Positions 16,919 through 21,762 of a stretch of 21,762 nt of DNA are shown piece by piece. A model generated the notes under the pieces. That model worked only from the letters and a program-made list of their open reading frames with translations. It made no database searches and had not been told where the DNA came from. Location of the stretch: assembly GCA_964443385.1 (NCBI GenBank), contig CAYUCO010000101.1, positions 1 through 21,762 on the forward strand, read 5' to 3'. A program made the position numbers and the translations under genes. How positions within the stretch are numbered: position 1 is the stretch's first letter; every line of letters begins with the position of its first letter. This stretch comes from VFHP01 sp964443385 (GTDB taxonomy: Bacteria > Chloroflexota > Dehalococcoidia > Lucifugimonadales > UBA2985).

Positions 16919-16947
16919 TTGACGACAAACTTAACCCAATCTATACT
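16919..16947 (+). promoter_or_regulatory. Predicted sigma-70-like promoter for dnaN
   Basis: TTGACG (16919-16924) and TATACT (16942-16947) are separated by 17 bp; each matches consensus at five of six positions. This is the best two-box match in the window. It begins 7 bp after the SCO stop and predicts a leader of about 23 nt containing AGGGTG at 16966-16971. Confidence 0.6.
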
Positions 16948-16976
16948 GATTTAAATAGATAACACAGGGTGAAATA

Positions 16977-18110
16977 ATGAAGCTATCCTGCTTACAAGAA
17001 AATCTTTCCAGAGGCCTCGCTCAGGTGGGTCGTGCAGTTGCAACCCGCACCACATTGCCAGTAACTCAACATGTATTGATTGAAACTGATCAGGGCAGAC
17101 TCAAACTATCGGCAACTAATCTGGAGTTATCAGTAACAACCTGGATAGGTGCCCAGATAGACCAAGAAGGAAGCATGACTATACCTGCCCGAATGATAAC
17201 TGAATTTGTAAGCCAACTGCCCAGCGATACTGTGGAAATGGAATCCAGTGTGAATCCTTTAAATATGAATTTAAAGTGTGCCAGATTCAGCGGCAATATT
17301 ACGGGAGGAGACTCTCAAGAATTTCCACCAATACCTACAGTAGAAGATGGTATAACGGCACGAATAGATGCTAACGTACTGAGAACTGCTATAGCAAAAG
17401 TGGTTATAGCTGCAGCCACAGAGGAAACCAGACCAGTGCTGACTGGAGTAAAGCTCGAAATATCACAACAACAACTGACTCTAGCTGCTGCCGATGGCTT
17501 TAGATTAGCAGTTTATAAAGGATCTTTATTAGAACCAGTATCAGAAGACATAGAAGCAATTATACCTGCAAGAACGTTATCAGAACTCCAAAGAATGCTG
17601 ACAGACCAAGAAGATCCAATAGAGTTAGTGGTAACACCTTCCAAAAGCCAATTGGTAGTACATATGAAAGATCTTGAGATGGTCTCCCAACTTATACAAG
17701 GTGCATTTCCAAATTACTCCCAGCTTATCCCTCAAAGCTACACTACTAGATCAGTAGTTGATTTAAATGCATTCTCAAGCGCAGCAGGGGCAGCCAACGC
17801 GTTTGCCAGAGAGGGTGGTGGTATAGTCAGGCTCCAAATTACACCTGCCAATGATACGAATCAAGATAAACTCAGTGTTATATCAAGTGCAGATGAAACA
17901 GGTCATGGAAACACAGATATAGACGCTGAAATAGAAGGGGAAGAAGCGAAAATCGCATTTAGTAGTAAATACTTACAAGACGTCTTGCGGGTAATGGAGA
18001 GAGGAAAAGTGGCAATAGAAACCACTAATCCTTCTAGCCCCGGGGTAATAAAACCTCTTAACGATGAGGATTATGTTCACGTAGTTATGCCTATGTTCGT
18101 ACAATGGTAA
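16977..18110 (+). CDS. dnaN: DNA polymerase III subunit beta (sliding clamp)
   Basis: Ring-shaped processivity clamp that holds the replicative polymerase on DNA. 377 residues, the normal size for three clamp domains. The N-terminus MKLSCLQENLSRGLAQVGRA followed by VATRTTLPVTQHVLIE is typical, as are LKLSATNLELSVT, IPARMITEFVSQLP, LTGVKLEISQQQLTLAAADG and FRLAV. The C-terminus ends in VHVVMPMFVQW, equivalent to the E. coli MPM block. AGGGTG precedes the ATG. It is not next to dnaA, gyrB or recF in this window but behind the oxidase biogenesis genes, with its own promoter, so it is probably an independent unit that also receives read-through from the cox operon. Confidence 0.96.
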   Translation: MKLSCLQENLSRGLAQVGRAVATRTTLPVTQHVLIETDQGRLKLSATNLELSVTTWIGAQIDQEGSMTIPARMITEFVSQLPSDTVEMESSVNPLNMNLKCARFSGNITGGDSQEFPPIPTVEDGITARIDANVLRTAIAKVVIAAATEETRPVLTGVKLEISQQQLTLAAADGFRLAVYKGSLLEPVSEDIEAIIPARTLSELQRMLTDQEDPIELVVTPSKSQLVVHMKDLEMVSQLIQGAFPNYSQLIPQSYTTRSVVDLNAFSSAAGAANAFAREGGGIVRLQITPANDTNQDKLSVISSADETGHGNTDIDAEIEGEEAKIAFSSKYLQDVLRVMERGKVAIETTNPSSPGVIKPLNDEDYVHVVMPMFVQW

Positions 18111-18158
18111 ATGGCTACTTATACCCAACAATATTAGTGTAGTTTACGGTTACTTACT

Positions 18159-18293
18159 CTGAAAATCTCAACAAACACCATACGTTGGTTCTTTAAGTCC
18201 ATCTGGACTGCTCTATGGTTATTAGGGACTATAATAGCTATAGGGTTCTTCTTGTTCTTGACAGTTGTTAAATTCATACTTGGATTTCTTTAA
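18159..18293 (+). CDS. Possible 44-residue membrane microprotein without a normal start codon
   Basis: In the dnaN-SDR spacer this frame is open and ends in a TAA immediately before the SDR ribosome-binding site. The reading is LKISTNTIRWFFKSIWTALW followed by LLGTIIAIGFFLFLTVVKFILGFL. That is a basic, Trp-rich N-terminus followed by one long hydrophobic helix, a plausible small membrane protein. There is no in-frame ATG, GTG or TTG ahead of it, and an in-frame TAG lies near 18135. The only candidate near the front is CTG at 18159, and no ribosome-binding site is evident. A perfect TATAAT at 18230-18235 lies inside it and could instead be the -10 of the next gene. Treat it as a hypothesis. 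Confidence 0.3.
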   Translation: MKISTNTIRWFFKSIWTALWLLGTIIAIGFFLFLTVVKFILGFL

Positions 18294-18303
18294 GGAGAGA
18301 AAT

Positions 18304-19035
18304 ATGTTAGAAGATTTAAACGGTAGGATAGCATGGGTTACTGGTGCTGGAACTGGTATAGGTGAATCAGGTGCAATTAAACTAGCAGAGGCTGGTTGTA
18401 AAGTCATTCTTTCAGGTAGAAGAACTGAGATGTTACAGACGGTAGCCGATAAGATACAAGGTGATGTGGATATAGAACCTCTAGATGTATCTGACAATGA
18501 ATCCGTAGTCAAAGTAGCCAATAAAATTGTTGACCAACACGGGAAAATAGACATTGGAGTTTTCAGTGCGGGGATAAACGTACGGAACAGACATTGGAGA
18601 GATGTCTCTATCGAAGATTGGAATAGAGTAATAAATATAGACTTAAACGGTGCATTCTACTGCTGCCAAGCAGTACTACCAACTATGAGAAGTAATGGTG
18701 GAGGATTGATAATCAATATTTCATCTATGGCAGCTAAAAATCAAGGTGCCATAACTGGTCCTGCATACACATCAGCAAAACATGCCATGAACGCATTAAC
18801 TGCAAATCTAATCCACGAAGAGCGTAATAATGGCATTCGGGCCACCGCTGTATGCCCAGGAGAAGTTGCAACACCAATATTACAGCAAAGACCTGTCCCG
18901 GTAAGTCCAGAGGATCAAGCCCGTATCTTACAATCGGAAGATTTAGGTGAACTTATTTTGTTCCTCGCCAAACAACCTGCACACGTTACTATAAATGAAG
19001 TCCTTATAAACCCGACATGGAATAGATTTGCCTAA
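18304..19035 (+). CDS. Short-chain dehydrogenase/reductase (SDR), classical type
   Basis: NAD(P)-dependent oxidoreductase of the Rossmann-fold SDR superfamily; the substrate is unknown. The frame extends upstream to a TTG at 18265, but AGGAGAG just before the ATG at 18304 fixes the start. 243 residues. Cofactor motif T13-G-A-G-T-G-I-G20 (VTGAGTGIGES); catalytic Ser S140 or S141 (ISSMAA) and Y155-x3-K159 (AYTSAKHA). The structural NNAG motif reads FSAGIN, with Ser for the second Asn. The loop after the PG motif (CPGEVATPILQQRP) and the C-terminus (INEVLINPTWNRFA) are SDR-like; the latter replaces the usual DGG ending. An Arg pair after the second strand (SGRRTE) suggests NADP preference, an inference only. 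Confidence 0.92.
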   Translation: MLEDLNGRIAWVTGAGTGIGESGAIKLAEAGCKVILSGRRTEMLQTVADKIQGDVDIEPLDVSDNESVVKVANKIVDQHGKIDIGVFSAGINVRNRHWRDVSIEDWNRVINIDLNGAFYCCQAVLPTMRSNGGGLIINISSMAAKNQGAITGPAYTSAKHAMNALTANLIHEERNNGIRATAVCPGEVATPILQQRPVPVSPEDQARILQSEDLGELILFLAKQPAHVTINEVLINPTWNRFA

Positions 19036-19132
19036 TCATTGCCGTGCCAGAGTAGTACAGAACAATAGATACATCCCTTCATTTACAATTGTTTAGGCAC
19101 GAAATATGCTAAGCAAAGCGCCAATACATAGA

Positions 19133-19162
19133 TTGAAGTAGCTTTTGTCGGTGTTGTATAAT
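19133..19162 (+). promoter_or_regulatory. Predicted promoter for the second SDR
   Basis: TTGAAG (19133-19138) and a perfect TATAAT (19157-19162) are 18 bp apart. The expected start near 19169 gives a leader of about 27 nt containing GGAGGG at 19185-19190. The rest of the 160-bp spacer (19036-19132) shows no gene or hairpin that I can support. Confidence 0.55.
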
Positions 19163-19195
19163 CGAGAAGCAAATTAATGTACATGGAGGGCACAT

Positions 19196-19984
19196 ATGCC
19201 GGGTAAATTATCGGGTCAAGTAGCAGTAATAACTGGTGGCAACAGCGGTATAGGTGAAGCAACAGCACATCTATTCGCATCAGAAGGTGCAAAAATTGCC
19301 CTTTTAGCAAGAAGAGTTGATGAAGGAACCTCTGTTCAAGACGCCATTAATGCAAATGGAGGTGAGGCTAAATTCTTTTCTTGTGACGTTAGCAAATCCG
19401 AGGAATGTGACCAAACCATAGAAAAAGTAATTCAGGAATTCGGCAGAATCGATATTTTATTCAACAATGCTGGCAGTGGAGACGGTGGCAATTTCCCGAA
19501 TGAGACAAATGAGGGTTGGGAAAGAGTGTTATCAGTTAATTTATCCAGTGTGTTTTATATGTCCAAAGCCGTCTGGCCTCATTTGATATCAGCTGGTGGA
19601 GGCAAAATCGTAAATAACTCTTCTTTAGCAGCACAAAGGGGATTTAGCAAGAATATGTACGACATATCTGGAAGAGCACCGTCAGCATCCTATTACGCTT
19701 CTAAGGCAGGAGTAGATGCCTTTACACGATATTCAGCAGGGATGGGCGGCCAACACAACATTCGAGTAAATGCAGTTAGACCAGGCCAAATAATCACACC
19801 ATTATCAACGGGTGGTGGAGAACATCATAATTTAAAAAAAACATTCGATTTGATGCAGATCATAGATGGGCCTGGATACTCAGAAGATGTGGCTAATGCG
19901 GTACTTTTTTTGGTAACTGATGAATCTAGATTTATAACTGGAGAATTTATAAATGTAGATGGAGGTATGCCTGCAAAATTATAG
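19196..19984 (+). CDS. Short-chain dehydrogenase/reductase (SDR), classical type
   Basis: Second SDR oxidoreductase, only distantly like the preceding one, so not a recent duplication. 262 residues. T13-G-G-N-S-G-I-G20 cofactor motif, intact N90-N-A-G93, catalytic S142/S143 (NNSSLAAQRG), Y167-x3-K171 (SYYASKAGVDAF), the RPGQIITPLS loop and the standard end GEFINVDGGMPAKL. About ten extra residues (SKNMYDISGRAP) lie between the catalytic Ser and Tyr, where 13 residues is usual; this may shape the active site. GGAGGG six bases before the ATG is the strongest ribosome-binding site in the window. Its stop is separated by a single base from the stop of the convergent small gene. Substrate unknown. 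Confidence 0.93.
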   Translation: MPGKLSGQVAVITGGNSGIGEATAHLFASEGAKIALLARRVDEGTSVQDAINANGGEAKFFSCDVSKSEECDQTIEKVIQEFGRIDILFNNAGSGDGGNFPNETNEGWERVLSVNLSSVFYMSKAVWPHLISAGGGKIVNNSSLAAQRGFSKNMYDISGRAPSASYYASKAGVDAFTRYSAGMGGQHNIRVNAVRPGQIITPLSTGGGEHHNLKKTFDLMQIIDGPGYSEDVANAVLFLVTDESRFITGEFINVDGGMPAKL

Positions 19985-19985
19985 C

Positions 19986-20186
19986 CTAGCTATCAAATCG
20001 CTTCCTACTCTTCATAAAATACAAAATCAAAACTAATACTGGTATCAACATGATCAGCATTCCAAACAGGAATACTGACTGAATAGGTTCCAATCCCAGA
20101 AAATGATCTATCCTATCTGTTATCCACCCTAACAATGTAGGATCGCCGGGGGCCTCATGGTGTTTGTATATAGAGAATATTAACAA
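19986..20186 (-). CDS. Small single-span membrane protein behind the MFS gene
   Basis: 66 residues, starting with TTG 5 bp after the MFS stop. The N-terminal half is polar (KHHEAPGDPTLLGWITDRID), then an amphipathic piece (HFLGLEPIQ), then one strong membrane helix (about 40-58, VFLFGMLIMLIPVLVLILYF) and a basic tail KSRKRFDS, which predicts a cytoplasmic C-terminus. A weak AAGAGA lies ahead of the start. I do not recognise a family. The tight spacing and membrane nature suggest co-expression with the transporter, perhaps as an accessory subunit, but this is inference. An initiator upstream or downstream cannot be excluded. Confidence 0.55.
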   Translation of the reverse strand: MLIFSIYKHHEAPGDPTLLGWITDRIDHFLGLEPIQSVFLFGMLIMLIPVLVLILYFMKSRKRFDS

Positions 20187-20191
20187 TTCTC

Positions 20192-21475
20192 TTAACCTGT
20201 GGTTTTAGCCAGTATGTTTGTAGAGGAATATCTAGTTTCCTGTATAGATAAACTAATTAGGCTTGCAAGAACTAACATCAATCCGGCGATAAAGAACGGT
20301 ACAAAATAGGAACCGGTCAAATCCCTCATAATGCCTCCAAATTGAATGCCTATTGATCCTCCAATTTGGTGTGACATAAAAACCAAACCCGTCAATGTAC
20401 CAGATTTCTTTAAACCATATATGTTTGTCGTCAGAGATGTAGTCAGAGGCACCGACGCTATCCACGAAACCCCGCCAAATATGGCAAATGCCCATAACCC
20501 ATATTGGCCAGGCAGCAAAAGTAGAAGGGCATACCCGAAACCTCTTACTGCATAAACAGTACCCAATATGTTCTTATTGCCCAATTTATCTGCTATAGGA
20601 CCAACTATTAATACTCCAAAAGTATTCATTACACTTAGCACTCCGAATGCCATGGCTGCAGTAGCTGGGGAGAATCCTGACTCTATAGCATACGGAACGA
20701 AGTGGAATGACATTATCAATGTGGTAAATCCACAAACAAAATATCCGCCCAAAAGCTGCCATATTGGATACGATCTGAGCGCTTCTCGCCAGTGTGCCAC
20801 TACCAAAGGGCCTTTTTCGGTGTATACCGCTTGCCCAGTTGACCGGCTTTCATCAACTTCTTGTCCATCCAACTGAAGCCCCAAATCACTTGGATCATTT
20901 TTCAAAATCAGATAGGCTGTAGGCAGAAGCACAATCAGCATAATCAGACCCAAAATCACCCAAGTTAACCGCCAATCCATGACTATGATCAAGTAGGTGG
21001 AAAAAGGAACTATCAGTAAACCTCCCACCGAACCTCCAGAGGAAGCAATGGAAATTGCAGTGGCGCGCTTTTGCCTAAACCATCTAGCTATCAAAACTCC
21101 GATCGTGGTTATGGATTGAGAACCTAGTAATGCAGATCTTATAATGCCGAACAGCACCAAGAAATAGAGATAATTGAACGTAAAAGAAAGAAGTATTGTA
21201 GTAATACCTAGAAAAATAATTCCTAAAATAATTAACCTGCGGGCACCTATGATGTCATTAAGATGACCACAAAACACTTGGCTGAAACCACTAATCAGTA
21301 TTCCAACAGCCACAGCAGATGAAATCAGTGTTCTACTCCAACCCAGATCTTCACTCATAGGCAAAGCAAAAACACCCAAACTTCCGCCGATGCCACCACC
21401 GATAACGGTTATCGAGAATGAGGCAGCTACAATTAACCAGCCATAATATATACCTCTGGAGTCAGGTTTATACAT
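20192..21475 (-). CDS. Major facilitator superfamily transporter, monocarboxylate/oxalate-like
   Basis: 427 residues with about twelve hydrophobic segments. It starts YYGWLIVAASFSITVIGGGI, the common opening of MFS proteins grouped with the oxalate:formate antiporter and monocarboxylate transporters. Motif A is at 70-80 (GHLNDIIGARR) after the second helix, and a second copy (GPIADKLGNKN) follows the eighth. A charged central loop (NDPSDLGLQLDGQEVDESRS) joins the halves. Probable secondary carrier for a small organic acid in the cytoplasmic membrane; the true substrate is unknown. AAGGAA eight bases before the ATG at 21475 supports the start. Read divergently from glbO and followed by the 66-residue membrane protein. 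Confidence 0.92.
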   Translation of the reverse strand: MYKPDSRGIYYGWLIVAASFSITVIGGGIGGSLGVFALPMSEDLGWSRTLISSAVAVGILISGFSQVFCGHLNDIIGARRLIILGIIFLGITTILLSFTFNYLYFLVLFGIIRSALLGSQSITTIGVLIARWFRQKRATAISIASSGGSVGGLLIVPFSTYLIIVMDWRLTWVILGLIMLIVLLPTAYLILKNDPSDLGLQLDGQEVDESRSTGQAVYTEKGPLVVAHWREALRSYPIWQLLGGYFVCGFTTLIMSFHFVPYAIESGFSPATAAMAFGVLSVMNTFGVLIVGPIADKLGNKNILGTVYAVRGFGYALLLLLPGQYGLWAFAIFGGVSWIASVPLTTSLTTNIYGLKKSGTLTGLVFMSHQIGGSIGIQFGGIMRDLTGSYFVPFFIAGLMLVLASLISLSIQETRYSSTNILAKTTG

Positions 21476-21522
21476 ATATGTGTTCCTTAGGAATCAGTGA
21501 TTTGTCATGGAATCGTCTGGTA

Positions 21523-21528
21523 ATTATA
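21523..21528 (-). promoter_or_regulatory. -10 box candidate for the MFS gene
   Basis: A perfect TATAAT on the minus strand, about 48 bp before the MFS start codon. No acceptable -35 hexamer lies 16-18 bp upstream, so an activator may be needed or the box may be chance. Confidence 0.35.
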
Positions 21529-21549
21529 CATTGCGAACTTTTTCTGTGC

Positions 21550-21563
21550 ATGTGTAATGTGTA
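21550..21563 (+). repeat. Perfect tandem repeat 2 x ATGTGTA in the glbO control region
   Basis: Two adjacent identical 7-bp units (21550-21556 and 21557-21563); the second runs two bases into the TATAAT at 21562-21567. One helical face cannot hold both units, but a dimeric or tandem-binding regulator could. It may also be chance in AT-rich DNA. Confidence 0.5.
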
Positions 21564-21567
21564 TAAT
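21562..21567 (+). promoter_or_regulatory. -10 box candidate for glbO
   Basis: Perfect TATAAT 19 bp before the glbO ATG. No good -35 at the right distance (TTTTTC at 17 bp). Transcription would start near 21574, leaving a leader of only about 13 nt with no ribosome-binding site. Confidence 0.45.
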
Positions 21568-21586
21568 ACAGTAACGGTTCAGTAAA

Positions 21587-21762
21587 ATGAGTGATTCAAA
21601 CAATAATCCAAATCTCAATGCAAGCCCGGATACTATGTACTATAGAGTAGGCGGGCAGAGTTTTTTTGTAGAATTGGTTGACAAATTTTATGAATTCGTA
21701 GAAACAGATACCGGATTGAGGTCAATGTATCCAGCAGACTTAACCCCTGGAAAATCGCATCT
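21587..21762 (+). CDS. glbO: Truncated hemoglobin, group II (GlbO-like), 3' partial
   Basis: Runs off the right edge; 58 codons are visible. After a 16-residue Asn-rich leader (SDSNNNPNLNASPD) it reads MYYRVGGQSFFVELVDKFYE, then FVETDTGLRSMYPADLTPGK. This is the A/B-helix start of group II truncated hemoglobins: Y-x-x-VGG, the B10 Tyr Y35 in KFYEFV, and the MYP-DL turn. The heme-ligand His (F8) and the Trp at G8 lie beyond the window and cannot be checked. Such proteins bind oxygen or nitric oxide and are tied to NO detoxification or oxygen supply; near an oxidase operon, a role in oxygen/NO handling is plausible but unproven. The ATG lacks a visible ribosome-binding site. Confidence 0.85.
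   Translation, partial: MSDSNNNPNLNASPDTMYYRVGGQSFFVELVDKFYEFVETDTGLRSMYPADLTPGKSH

Noticed and set aside
18265..18303. TTG start for the first SDR
   Set aside because: AGGAGAG sits just before the ATG at 18304, and the 13-residue extension is not SDR-like.
1..21762. CRISPR arrays, insertion sequences, prophage or toxin-antitoxin genes
   Set aside because: No regularly spaced repeats, transposase motifs, terminal inverted repeats or phage genes were seen; composition is even across the window.

Overview
The window is a compact, AT-rich bacterial chromosome segment with almost no non-coding DNA. The longest gene-free stretch is 272 bp (9373-9644). I see no rRNA, tRNA, CRISPR array, insertion sequence or clear intrinsic terminator. 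It most resembles a Chloroflexota genome, perhaps a marine Dehalococcoidia/SAR202-like lineage. That is an inference from the style of the DnaN N-terminus, the prs-secA neighbourhood, the CoA-transferase/SDR content and a lipoprotein-type caa3 oxidase of the kind found in monoderms. It has not been tested by a search.

Left part (1-9372): a 5'-truncated CaiB/BaiF CoA-transferase is followed by a likely operon of prs (PRPP synthetase), secA (preprotein translocase ATPase) and a soluble protein of unknown function. Facing it on the minus strand are valS (valyl-tRNA synthetase) and, upstream of it, a protein built almost wholly of eight 31-residue HEAT-like repeats.

Centre (9645-16911): one continuous plus-strand cluster encodes a caa3-type cytochrome c oxidase and its biogenesis. 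coxB is a lipoprotein with CuA and a fused cytochrome c. coxA is an A1-type subunit with all ligands and a two-helix C-terminal extension. coxC is a short subunit III and coxD is subunit IV. Then come ctaG (copper assembly), ctaA (heme A synthase), ctaB (heme O synthase) and a SCO-family copper chaperone. Together these make heme A from protoheme, load CuA and CuB, and build a terminal aerobic oxidase. dnaN (DNA polymerase III sliding clamp) follows directly with its own good sigma-70-like promoter.

Right part (18111-21762): a possible 44-residue membrane microprotein without a normal start codon precedes two short-chain dehydrogenases. On the minus strand are an MFS transporter and a 66-residue single-span membrane protein behind it. 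At the right edge a truncated group II hemoglobin (glbO) starts and runs out of the window. The glbO/MFS divergent spacer carries a perfect 7-bp tandem repeat running into a perfect -10 box.

I found no clearly new multi-gene system. The best leads are the SecA-linked unknown protein, the HEAT-repeat protein divergent from the oxidase operon, the possible tandem CaiB fusion at the left edge, the start-less membrane microprotein and the glbO control region.
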